A stretch of 64,000 nucleotides of DNA, taken from Candidatus Didemnitutus sp. (lineage in GTDB: Bacteria; Verrucomicrobiota; Verrucomicrobiia; Opitutales; Opitutaceae). The notes under the pieces are model-generated. The model did not search any database. It was given only the letters and a program-made list of their open reading frames with translations, and was not told the origin of the DNA. Position numbers and translations under genes: made by a program. Location: assembly GCA_017991595.1 (NCBI GenBank), contig JAGOQJ010000003.1:186001-250000 (forward strand), given 5' to 3'. Positions 26,829-34,881 of the stretch are shown here, piece by piece; position 1 is the first letter of the stretch, and every line of letters begins with the position of its first letter.

Positions 26829-28523
26829 TCAGACGCGGAAGATCGCGCCGAGTTTCTTGCCCAGCAGGATCGTCATGCCGGCGATGGTGATGCCGAGGAA
26901 GACCATGGCCCAGACGCCGAGCGCGGAGGCGATGAACTTGCCGTCGCCGAGGAGCTGGAAGAGTTCGTAGATGGCCTTCGTGATTGGGTAATAGAGCTGT
27001 TTCTGCGCGAGGATGAGCGAGTCGGACACCTCGAGCATCGCGAACGAGAAGGCCAGCAGGCCGCCCGCGATGAGGTTGGCGAGGATGAGCGGCAGGGTGA
27101 TCTTGAAGAGCGATTTGAGCGGCGGGCAGCCGAGGTTCTGCGCGGCCTCCTCGAGCGTCTCGCTCGTCTGTTGGAAACCCGCCGCGGCCGAGCGCACCAC
27201 GTAAGGCAGGCGGCGGATGGAGTAGGCGATGATCAACAGGATGGTCGGGTCGGCGACGGGGTTGATGAAGGAGAAGAACTTTCCTTCCTGGCTCATCGCC
27301 AGGTAGCCGAAGGCCAGCACGAGCCCGGGCACGGCGAGCGGCATCATCGAGAGGAAGTCGAGGATCTGGCGGCCGCGGATCTTCGAGCGCACGATGACGT
27401 AGGCGAGCGCGATGCCGAGGATGAGGTCGATGACGGTGGAGATGCTCGCGTATTTGAGGCTGTTGGCGATCGCGGGGACGGTCAGCTCGTGACCGAGCGC
27501 GAGCTCGAAGTTGTCGAGGGTGAAGTTCTGCGGCAGGACGGTGGCATACCAATCGTTGGAGAACGCCACGGCGACGACGCCGAGGTGCGGCAGGATGGCG
27601 AGGAAGGTGACGCCGCCGAAGAGCGCGGTGCAGAGCCAGGAGCGGCCGGCCCCGAGCGAGCGCGCGCCGCCGGCGTGCGTGGCCTTGGCCATCATGGCGT
27701 AGGACTGGCGGCCGAACAGGCCCTTGCCGATGGCGTAGAACAGCACGGAGCTGGCCAGCATCACGGCCACGAGCGCATAGGGGAACGGGTTACCGCCGAT
27801 GTCCTTCAGGCCGTAGAAAATCTGCACCGACGTGACGCGCGCGTAGTCGAAGATGAGCGGCACGCCGAGGTCGGTGAACGACCAGATGAAGACGATCGTG
27901 CCGCCGGCGAAGAGGCCCGACTTGATGAGCGGCAGGGTGATCTTGAAGAATTTCCGGAAGCCGGTGCAGCCGAGGTTTTCCGCCGCTTCCTCCATGGCCG
28001 GGTCGATGTTGGCCAGCGCGGCCACGGCGTTGAGGTAGATGATCGGGTAGAGGCTGAGCGCGGTGACGATGGAAATGCCGAGAAACTGGTTGGCGCCGAG
28101 CCAGTCGAAGGTCCAACCCTCGGGCTTCAGCCCGAGCGAGATGATGAAGCTGTTCAGCGCGCCGTATTGTCCGAGGATCTGCTTGATGCCGATTGCACCG
28201 ACGAAAGGCGGCAGGATCATCGGCACGAGGATGAGCGAGCCGAGGAGGTTCTTCAGCGGGAAGACAAAACGGTCCGCGATGAACGCCAATGGCAGCGCGA
28301 TTAACAGCGCCAGGCTCGTCGTCGTGACCGCGAGGAGGAACGAGTTGCCCAAGCCGCCGAGGTAGATCGGGTCGCTCAGCAGAGCGCCGAGGTAGGCGAA
28401 GGTCAGCTTGCCGTCCGCGTCGACGAACCCGCCTTTCAGTATCTGGAAAATCGGCCAGGCGAAGAAGAGCGCGAAGAAGACGAGCGTGAGAGCAAAGACG
28501 ATCCGGGCGAAGCCTTTGGACAT
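26829..28523 (-). CDS. Fused ABC transporter permease, ferric iron/thiamine (FbpB/ThiP) type
   Basis: The protein has 564 residues and about 12 membrane segments. Two similar halves each carry an EAA loop: MEEAAENLGCTGFRKFFKITLPLI and LEEAAQNLGCPPLKSLFKITLPLI. This doubled layout is typical of the FbpB/AfuB and ThiP permeases that import ferric iron or thiamine with a periplasmic binding protein. No ATPase or binding protein lies next to it, so partners must be encoded elsewhere. The start at 28523 (MSKGF) begins the first membrane helix. It is transcribed away from the metal ABC operon. Between iron and other substrates the sequence alone does not decide. Confidence 0.85.
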   Translation of the reverse strand: MSKGFARIVFALTLVFFALFFAWPIFQILKGGFVDADGKLTFAYLGALLSDPIYLGGLGNSFLLAVTTTSLALLIALPLAFIADRFVFPLKNLLGSLILVPMILPPFVGAIGIKQILGQYGALNSFIISLGLKPEGWTFDWLGANQFLGISIVTALSLYPIIYLNAVAALANIDPAMEEAAENLGCTGFRKFFKITLPLIKSGLFAGGTIVFIWSFTDLGVPLIFDYARVTSVQIFYGLKDIGGNPFPYALVAVMLASSVLFYAIGKGLFGRQSYAMMAKATHAGGARSLGAGRSWLCTALFGGVTFLAILPHLGVVAVAFSNDWYATVLPQNFTLDNFELALGHELTVPAIANSLKYASISTVIDLILGIALAYVIVRSKIRGRQILDFLSMMPLAVPGLVLAFGYLAMSQEGKFFSFINPVADPTILLIIAYSIRRLPYVVRSAAAGFQQTSETLEEAAQNLGCPPLKSLFKITLPLILANLIAGGLLAFSFAMLEVSDSLILAQKQLYYPITKAIYELFQLLGDGKFIASALGVWAMVFLGITIAGMTILLGKKLGAIFRV

Positions 28524-28600
28524 GCAACTGCGATGTCGCCGCACGCCGGCCGGTGACTCAAGGCGGAAAGCACCGCGCTCAAACATCAGGCAACGGGCAC

Positions 28601-28622
28601 AAAATTAGGAATGACTAAGTTT
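28601..28622. promoter_or_regulatory. Candidate MntR/DtxR-type operator of the metal operon
   Basis: AAAATTAG, six bases, then CTAAGTTT: 8-bp arms with one mismatch, in a markedly AT-rich patch. DtxR/MntR-family regulators bind AT-rich inverted repeats with TTAG..CTAA-like ends. It covers the ATG at 28611, which supports the later start at 28662 for the binding protein, and it lies 78 nt from the divergent permease start. Confidence 0.5.
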
Positions 28623-28661
28623 GTTATTGAAAACGTCGCGCCGCTGCCTCTCCGTGCAGGC

Positions 28662-29561
28662 ATGTCCCGGTTGCTCGCCTGTCTTTTGCTGCTCGTCACC
28701 GTCGGCTTTCCGGCCGCGCAGGCGCGGCTGCGCGTCGTGACCACCACGTCCATCGTCACTGATCTCGTGCGGCAGGTCGCGGGCGATTTCGCCCAAGTCG
28801 AGGGGCTGATGGGGCCGGGCGTCGATCCGCATCTCTACAAGCCGACGGCGGCGGACATCGTCCGGCTGCAGCGCGCCGAAGTCATTTTCTACAACGGGCT
28901 GATGCTAGAGGGCCGCATGACGGACGTGTTCACCAAGCTCGCGCGGTCGAAGCGGCATGTCTATGCGGTCACCGAGTCGATCCCGGAGACGGAGCTGCTG
29001 CAGCCGGCGGCGTTCGAGGGACACTTCGATCCGCACGTCTGGTTCGATGTGCAGCTCTGGGCGAAGTGCGTGGGCACCGTCGTCGAGGGACTCGCCGCGG
29101 CCGACGCCGCGAACGCCGATGCCTATCGCCGCCAAGGCGAGGAGGTCCGAGCGCGGTTGGCGACGCTGCACGCCTGGGCCCGGGCGAAGGCGGAGGAGTT
29201 GCCCGCTGAGCGGCGAGTGCTGGTGACGAGCCACGACGCCTACAATTACTTCGGTCGCGCCTACGGGTTCACGGTGGTCGGCTTGCAGGGCATCTCGACC
29301 GCGACGGAGGCGGGTCTGGCCGATGTGGCGCGCCTGAGCGATTTCATCCGCACGCGCGGCGTGAAGGCGGTGTTCGTCGAGAGCAGCGTGTCGCCGGCGA
29401 CGATCGAGCGGGTGGCGCGCGACTCGGGAGCGCGCGTGGGCGGGGAGCTATTTTCCGACGCCATGGGCGAGCCGGGGCAGATCGAAGGCGGATACAATCT
29501 TGGCACCTACGAGGGCATGATTAAGCACAACCTGTCTACCATCGTGGACGCGTTGAAATGA
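28662..29561 (+). CDS. Zinc/manganese ABC transporter periplasmic binding protein
   Basis: With this start the protein has 299 residues, a signal peptide (~1-22) and the cluster A-I metal-binding fold (TroA/ZnuA/MntC). Likely metal ligands are His57 in DPHLYKP, His125 in DPHVWFD, His191 in TSHDAYNYFG and Asp266 in SDAMG; Glu240 is nearby. Three His and one Asp resemble TroA more than the Glu-containing manganese-only MntC, but zinc and manganese are not separated by this. An in-frame ATG at 28611 would add 17 residues, but it falls inside the putative operator and has no well-spaced ribosome site. First gene of a five-gene operon. Confidence 0.88.
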   Translation: MSRLLACLLLLVTVGFPAAQARLRVVTTTSIVTDLVRQVAGDFAQVEGLMGPGVDPHLYKPTAADIVRLQRAEVIFYNGLMLEGRMTDVFTKLARSKRHVYAVTESIPETELLQPAAFEGHFDPHVWFDVQLWAKCVGTVVEGLAAADAANADAYRRQGEEVRARLATLHAWARAKAEELPAERRVLVTSHDAYNYFGRAYGFTVVGLQGISTATEAGLADVARLSDFIRTRGVKAVFVESSVSPATIERVARDSGARVGGELFSDAMGEPGQIEGGYNLGTYEGMIKHNLSTIVDALK

Positions 29562-29562
29562 C

Positions 29563-30336
29563 ATGAAAACGGCACTCCGCTCCGTTGCTCTCCTCGCCGT
29601 CACCGCCTTGTCCGCGGTCGCGCAATACACCGAGACCCCCACCACCGTCGCCCCCGCCGAATGGCTGCTCGAGACCGATGTCGTCAATATCGCCTACGAC
29701 CGGCACACGCCGTGGCGTGACGGTGTGCACTACCGCTCCACTTATCTGGGCTACGTGCAACTGACGACCGGCGTCCTGCCGAACCTCGACGTGCAACTCG
29801 GCCTCGATTCCTGGCGCGAGGAGCGCGCGAGCGACGGCGTGACGACGACGCGCGCCCGTGGCATGGGCGAACTTTATCTGCGCGCCAAGTGGCAGGTCTG
29901 GCAAAAGGACGAGACGGGCGTTGCGTTGCTGCCGTATGTCGCCGTGCGCGGCACAGCGCACGAGAGCCTGCGTCCGGCGCGCACGCAGTTCGGCGTTGTC
30001 GTGCCGTGGGCCGCGCCGCTGAGCGAGACGTGGTGGTCGGGCGGGCAGGTGCAGGTCGACTGGCTCGACGATGGCGCGCGCGGACGCGAGGAGTGGTTTA
30101 CCGCCACGGTGGTGGCGGGACGCGCGCTGACGGAGACGATCGGCTGTTACTTCGAGGCGATGACGTATGCCGCTCCGGATCTGGAGCGGCGCTGGGCCAC
30201 TTTGCTCGGTGGGGGCGTCACGTGGCAGGTCAGCGAGCGGTTTTACTGGGATCTCGGCTGCATGTTCGGTTGCTCGCGCATCGCCCCGGACATCAGCCCG
30301 GTGCTCCGGTTCGGTTGGTCCTTGCCCAAGCGATGA
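29563..30336 (+). CDS. Predicted outer-membrane beta-barrel protein in the metal operon
   Basis: The protein has 257 residues with a signal peptide (~1-20). The mature part has alternating hydrophobic/aromatic strands (LGYVQLTTGVLPNLDVQLGLDSW, MGELYLRAKWQVW) and ends in LRFGWSLPKR, typical of small outer-membrane barrels of the MetA-pathway transporter type. It begins 1 nt after the binding-protein stop and its own stop overlaps the ATPase start, so it is an integral operon member. A role as outer-membrane channel or sensor for the same metal is inferred from position; no metal motif is visible. Confidence 0.75.
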   Translation: MKTALRSVALLAVTALSAVAQYTETPTTVAPAEWLLETDVVNIAYDRHTPWRDGVHYRSTYLGYVQLTTGVLPNLDVQLGLDSWREERASDGVTTTRARGMGELYLRAKWQVWQKDETGVALLPYVAVRGTAHESLRPARTQFGVVVPWAAPLSETWWSGGQVQVDWLDDGARGREEWFTATVVAGRALTETIGCYFEAMTYAAPDLERRWATLLGGGVTWQVSERFYWDLGCMFGCSRIAPDISPVLRFGWSLPKR

Positions 30337-31118
30337 ACGCCTCTGTCCTCCCGCTGGAAATTCACGATCTCACGGTCGCCTATCACAAGAAGCCGGTGCT
30401 GTGGGGTGTCGACGTCGCCGTGCCGGCCGGCCAACTGGTCGGCATCGTGGGTCCAAACGGCGCGGGCAAATCCACGTTGATCAAGGCCTGCATGGGGCTG
30501 CTGCCCGTCGCGAGCGGATGGGTGAAGTTTTTCGGCCAGCCGCTGCGCGCGGCCGGCACGAGGGTCGGCTACGTGCCGCAGCGCGAGTCGGTGGACTGGG
30601 ATTTTCCGGTCAACGTGATGGATGTGGTGCTCATGGGGTGCTACGGCCGACTCGGTCTGTTGCGCCGGCCCGGCGCCGCTGAGCGGGCGAAGGCGCGGGC
30701 CTGCCTCGATCAGGTCGGCATGCTGCCGTTTGCCGACCGGCAGATCGCGAACCTCTCGGGCGGCCAGCAACAGCGCGTGTTCCTCGCCCGCGCGCTGGCG
30801 CAGGAGGCGGAGCTCTATTTCATGGACGAACCCTTCGCGGGCGTGGATGCCGCGACGGAGGCGGCCATCATCGCGGTGCTGCGCTCGTTGCGCGACCGCG
30901 GCTGCACGCTGCTGGTGGTGCACCACGATCTGCCGACCGCGCGGAGCTATTTCGACAGCCTGCTGCTGCTGAACATGAACGTCGTGGCCTTCGGGCCGAC
31001 GGAGAAGGTGTTCACGCCCGAGCTGCTCCAGCGCACCTACGGCGGCCGGCTGACCATCCTCTCCGAGGTGGCGCATGCGGTCGGCGTTGCCGAGCGTTCG
31101 GAGAAGAGCGGATCATGA
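30333..31118 (+). CDS. Zinc/manganese ABC transporter ATP-binding protein
   Basis: The protein has 261 residues. It has the Walker A GPNGAGKST, Q-loop PQRESVDWDFPVNV, signature LSGGQQQR, Walker B LYFMDEPF and switch His in VVHHD. The Q-loop wording is characteristic of the MntB/ZnuC/TroB group. It powers import by the two permeases that follow. ATG 30333 overlaps the preceding stop (ATGA), and the same four-base overlap joins it to the next gene. The frame is open far upstream, but only this start gives the family's usual N-terminus. Confidence 0.93.
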   Translation: MNASVLPLEIHDLTVAYHKKPVLWGVDVAVPAGQLVGIVGPNGAGKSTLIKACMGLLPVASGWVKFFGQPLRAAGTRVGYVPQRESVDWDFPVNVMDVVLMGCYGRLGLLRRPGAAERAKARACLDQVGMLPFADRQIANLSGGQQQRVFLARALAQEAELYFMDEPFAGVDAATEAAIIAVLRSLRDRGCTLLVVHHDLPTARSYFDSLLLLNMNVVAFGPTEKVFTPELLQRTYGGRLTILSEVAHAVGVAERSEKSGS

Positions 31119-32548
31119 ACGCGTGGCGCAGGCTGGCGGTCCTCGGGCTCGCGCTCGGGTGCGCGGCGGTGGCGCACGCGGCGCGCGTGGGCGACGTCGC
31201 CGCGACGGACTTGGGCGAGCAGGTCGCGCGTTTCCTGAGCCTGCGCGATCCGGCGGTGCGCACCGCGGTGGCGGGCGCGGCGTTGCTCGGTGTGTGTTGC
31301 GGCGTGCTCGGCGGCTTCGTCGTCGTGCGCCGGATGGCGTTGGTGGGCGATGCGCTGTCGCACGCGGTGCTGCCGGGCGTCGCGCTGGGTTTTCTTTGGA
31401 ACCTGTCCAAGGATCCGCTGGCGATCTTCGTCGGCGCCACCGCGGCCGGCCTGCTGGGCACGGCGCTGGTGCGCGCAATCACGGCGACCACACGCCTGAA
31501 GGAGGACGCGGCACTGGGGCTCGTGCTGGCGTCGTTTTTCGCCGCGGGCGCCTGTCTCGTGACAATGATCCAGCGGTTGCCCACGGGCAACAAGAGCGGC
31601 ATCGACAAGTTTCTCTTCGGCCAGGCAGCGGCGATCAGCGGCGACGACCTCGTGCTCATGGGTATCGTGGCCGTGCTCGTGCTCGGCTTGGTGACGTGTT
31701 TCTACAAGGAACTCCTCGTGGCGAGCTTCGACGGCGCGTTCGCGCGGGCGAGCGGGCTGCCGGTGGCGTGGATCGACCGCGGGTTGATGCTGCTGCTCGC
31801 GTTCTCGGTCGTCATCGCGCTGCAGGCGGTCGGCGCGGTGTTGGTGTCGGCCATGCTCATCACGCCGGCGGCGACCGCCTACCTGCTGACCGACCGGTTG
31901 CACCGGCTGCTGGCGTTGGCGGCGGTGTTCGGCGTCGTGGCGGGCGTGCTGGGGGCGTTTTTCTCCTTCCTCGGGCACAACCTGCCGACCGGCCCCTTCA
32001 TCGTGCTGGCGTCGAGCGCGCTCTTCGCGGGCGCGTTTTTCCTCGCGCCGCGGCACGGCGTGTTGGCGCGGTGGTGGCGGCGGCGCGACCGCACGGCGCG
32101 CACCCGGCGCGAGAACACGCTCAAGTCCATCTACCGCGTGTGGGAGGAACGGGATTTCGTCGGCGAGGGCGTGACCTTCGCCGCTCTGGCCGACCGGCGC
32201 GGCGAGACGCTGGCTGAGGCGCAGGCGCAGGGTCGCGCGCTAGCCGGACACGGCCTGGCGACGATCAGCGGCGACGTGGTGCATTTCACGCCCGAGGGCC
32301 GGCGGCGCGCCGCGGAGATCGTGCGCAACCACCGGTTGTGGGAACTTTATCTCACCGACTCGGCCAACATCGCGGCCGACCACGTTCACGAGGACGCCGA
32401 GAAGATCGAGCACGTGCTCGGCGAGGACGTCGTGCGCGAACTTGAGCGGCGCTTCCGCCATGCCGAGCGCGATCCGCACGGCCGGCGCATCCCGCGCGCG
32501 AGCGAGATTCATGGCGACAGTCCCTCGCCGGGAGGAAACGCCGAATGA
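31115..32548 (+). CDS. Metal ABC transporter permease fused to a DtxR/MntR-like metal-sensing domain
   Basis: The protein has 477 residues, about 170 more than a normal TroC/MntB permease. Residues ~1-320 hold a signal-like first helix and about eight membrane helices with the family motif RRMALVGDALSHAVLPGVALGF. After a basic linker the rest looks like an iron-dependent repressor: a winged-helix-like part (~330-400), then the dimerisation/metal domain with HRLWE (His406, Glu410), HEDAEKIEH (His425, Glu429, Glu432, His433) and RDPHGRRIP. All these ligand-type positions are kept. The regulator end would face the cytoplasm, which suggests metal-dependent gating or membrane-tethered regulation. 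ATGA overlaps exist at both ends. Confidence 0.9.
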   Translation: MNAWRRLAVLGLALGCAAVAHAARVGDVAATDLGEQVARFLSLRDPAVRTAVAGAALLGVCCGVLGGFVVVRRMALVGDALSHAVLPGVALGFLWNLSKDPLAIFVGATAAGLLGTALVRAITATTRLKEDAALGLVLASFFAAGACLVTMIQRLPTGNKSGIDKFLFGQAAAISGDDLVLMGIVAVLVLGLVTCFYKELLVASFDGAFARASGLPVAWIDRGLMLLLAFSVVIALQAVGAVLVSAMLITPAATAYLLTDRLHRLLALAAVFGVVAGVLGAFFSFLGHNLPTGPFIVLASSALFAGAFFLAPRHGVLARWWRRRDRTARTRRENTLKSIYRVWEERDFVGEGVTFAALADRRGETLAEAQAQGRALAGHGLATISGDVVHFTPEGRRRAAEIVRNHRLWELYLTDSANIAADHVHEDAEKIEHVLGEDVVRELERRFRHAERDPHGRRIPRASEIHGDSPSPGGNAE

Positions 32549-33522
32549 GCGACCTGATCCCCGCCTTCGACTGGCAGCGCGTGATGGTGGATCCCTGGAC
32601 GCAGGGGCTCGGCACCTTCGGCTGGATCATGCTGATGGGCTTCGTCGCGACGGCGGCCTGCGGGCTGGTGGGCAATTACCTGCTGTTGCGCCGGCTCGCG
32701 CTGATGGGCGACGCCGTGAGCCACAGCGTGCTGCCGGGGCTTGTGATCGCGTTCCTGCTCACCGGCAGCCGCGGCACGGGCCCGATGTTCCTCGGCGCGC
32801 TGATCGCGGGTGTCAGCGCGACGGTGTTGATCGAGCTCATCCACACGCGCTCGCGCATCAAGCAGGACGCCGCCATGGGCGTGGCGTTCACCACGCTCTT
32901 CGCCGCGGGCGTGGTGCTCACGGCGCTCTATGCGGACACGATCGACCTCGACGTGGAGTGCGTGCTTTTCGGCGAGATCGCCTACGTGCCCTTCGACGAA
33001 CTCGTGACCGCCGGCAGGCTCGTGCTCGGACCGCTCTCGGTCGTGCGGATGGGCGCGGTGCTGCTGGCGGTCGTCGTGCTCATCGTCGCGTTCTACAAGG
33101 AACTCCTCGTGGCGAGCTTCGACGCCGGGCTCGCACGCAGCCTCGGCGTGAATCCCACCGCGGCGCACTTCGGGCTCATGGCGGTGCTTTCGGTGGTGGT
33201 GGTGAGCGCGTTCGAGGCGGTGGGAGCGATTCTTGTCATCGCGATGCTCATTCTGCCCGGGGCGACGGCGTCGCTGCTCGCGCACCGGTTGTCGCGCGTG
33301 CACCTGCTCACGGTGGCGCACGCGGCGCTCAGCGCGGTTGCGGGCGTGCACCTCGGCGTGTGGCTCGATTGCTCGATCGGCGCGGCGATGGTCGTGGCCG
33401 GCACGGGCTGGTTCGTGCTGGCGTGGGTGTTCGCGCCGCGCGACGGGTTGCTGGCGCAGGTTTGGCGCCGCCGGGGCGGCGCGGCCGGATCAGAACAGCC
33501 GCGCGAACAGGTCGCGGAATAG
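32545..33522 (+). CDS. Zinc/manganese ABC transporter permease
   Basis: The protein has 325 residues and about eight membrane segments, with the family motif RRLALMGDAVSHSVLPGLVIAF. It is the second, normal-length permease of the operon and presumably pairs with the fused one; TroC/TroD-type systems likewise use two different permeases. A short block, FYKELLVASFD, is shared with the first permease and is also identical over 34 nt at the DNA level. Its start overlaps the preceding stop (ATGA), and its last 33 nt overlap the convergent NCS2 gene. Confidence 0.92.
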   Translation: MSDLIPAFDWQRVMVDPWTQGLGTFGWIMLMGFVATAACGLVGNYLLLRRLALMGDAVSHSVLPGLVIAFLLTGSRGTGPMFLGALIAGVSATVLIELIHTRSRIKQDAAMGVAFTTLFAAGVVLTALYADTIDLDVECVLFGEIAYVPFDELVTAGRLVLGPLSVVRMGAVLLAVVVLIVAFYKELLVASFDAGLARSLGVNPTAAHFGLMAVLSVVVVSAFEAVGAILVIAMLILPGATASLLAHRLSRVHLLTVAHAALSAVAGVHLGVWLDCSIGAAMVVAGTGWFVLAWVFAPRDGLLAQVWRRRGGAAGSEQPREQVAE

Positions 33523-34824
33523 GTGTGCGCCGAAGATGGCCGCGAGCACGTAGATCAGCCACGAGACTTGGCGGGCGCGGCCGGTGCAGAGCGAGACGAC
33601 GGCGAAGGTCAGCAGACCCAGGCCGATGCCCTCGGCGATGCTGAAGGTCAGCGGCGTGCCGAGGATGATGAGGAAGGCTGGCGCGACCTGGTGAAAGTCC
33701 TTCAAATTCAGCTCGGCCACCGATTGGAACATGAAGATGCCGACGACGACCAACGCGGGCGCCGTGGCTACAGCCGGCATCGCGAGGATCAGCGGCGTGA
33801 AGAACAGCGCGAGCAGGAACAGCACCGCAACCGTCACGCCCACGAGTCCGGTGCGTCCGCCGGCGGCGACGCCCGAGGCGGATTCGACGTAGCTGACGAC
33901 ATTCGACGTGCCGAAGAGCGAGGAGACGATCACGCCGAGCGAGTCGGCGACGAGCGCCTTGCCCGCGCCCGGCAGGCGACCGTCCGCATCGAGCAGGCCG
34001 GCGCGTTGCGCGACGCCCACGAGCGTGCCGATGTTGTCGAACAAGGCGATGAGCAGCAGCGTGAGAACGACCGTGGTGGCTTTGACGGGGTCCTGGGCGA
34101 AATAGTTGAAATTGAGCTGGAGGAAGGTGTCGCCCATCGAGGCGGGCCACGCGACGGCCTGCTCGGGCCAGTTCGTCAGGTGGCCGCCGTGTCCGTCGGG
34201 GATGAACAGTCCGGCCAGCGTGGTGAGCAGGATCGAGAGGATGATCGCGCCGGGCACGCCGCGCGTGACGAGGATGATGGTGAGCAGGAGTCCGCCGAAG
34301 AAGAGCAACACGGCGGGCGAGCCGAGGTTGCCGTGCGTGACGAGGGTGTTGGCGTCGTCGACGATGAGGCCGCCGTTCTTCAGGCCGATGAAGGCGATGA
34401 AAAGGCCGACGCCGCACGTGATCGCCATCTTCAGCTGGTAGGGGATGATGTTGATGATCTTCTCGCGGATGCCGGAGACGGAGAGCGCGAGGAAGGCGAA
34501 GCCGTTGATGAAGACGAGGCCGAGCGCGGATTGCCACGGCACGCCGAGTCCGAGACAGACGGTGAACGAGAAGTAGGCGTTGATCCCCATGCCCGGTGCG
34601 AGCGCGAGCGGGAAATTGGTGAACAGCGCCATGATCAGCGTGCTGGCGGCGGCGGCGAGCGCGGTGACGGTGACGAGGCCCTCGCGCGGCATGCCGCCGG
34701 CGGCGAGGATCGCCGGGTTCACGGCGAGGATGTAGGCCATCGCGGCGAACGTCGTGAGGCCGGCCTGGATCTCGCGCACCGGGGTCGTGCCGTGGCGGTC
34801 GAGTTGGAAGAAGCGCGCGAGCAT
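33490..34824 (-). CDS. NCS2 family purine permease (AzgA-like)
   Basis: The protein has 444 residues and about 12 membrane segments. It carries the AzgA-group hallmarks ALAPGMGINAYFSFTVCLGLGVPWQSALG, LIALFDNIGTLVGVAQRAG and FGTSNVVSYVESASGVAAGGRTGL. Members take up adenine, guanine or hypoxanthine with protons. The start at 34824 (MLARFFQLDRHG) is the usual N-terminus; the frame continues upstream over the divergent gene. No purine riboswitch is visible in the 57-nt divergent spacer. The 3' end overlaps the metal permease tail to tail. Confidence 0.92.
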   Translation of the reverse strand: MLARFFQLDRHGTTPVREIQAGLTTFAAMAYILAVNPAILAAGGMPREGLVTVTALAAAASTLIMALFTNFPLALAPGMGINAYFSFTVCLGLGVPWQSALGLVFINGFAFLALSVSGIREKIINIIPYQLKMAITCGVGLFIAFIGLKNGGLIVDDANTLVTHGNLGSPAVLLFFGGLLLTIILVTRGVPGAIILSILLTTLAGLFIPDGHGGHLTNWPEQAVAWPASMGDTFLQLNFNYFAQDPVKATTVVLTLLLIALFDNIGTLVGVAQRAGLLDADGRLPGAGKALVADSLGVIVSSLFGTSNVVSYVESASGVAAGGRTGLVGVTVAVLFLLALFFTPLILAMPAVATAPALVVVGIFMFQSVAELNLKDFHQVAPAFLIILGTPLTFSIAEGIGLGLLTFAVVSLCTGRARQVSWLIYVLAAIFGAHLFRDLFARLF

Positions 34825-34881
34825 GGGAGAAATTGGCTTTCGACAGTGCAGGTCCGCGGCTAGAGAACGAGCCGGATTTTC

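Noticed and set aside
28611-28661. Upstream ATG for the metal-binding protein
   Set aside because: It lies inside an inverted repeat, has no properly spaced ribosome site and would place 17 polar residues before the signal peptide.
34825-34881. Purine riboswitch before the NCS2 permease
   Set aside because: The spacer is only 57 nt and has no three-way junction pattern.
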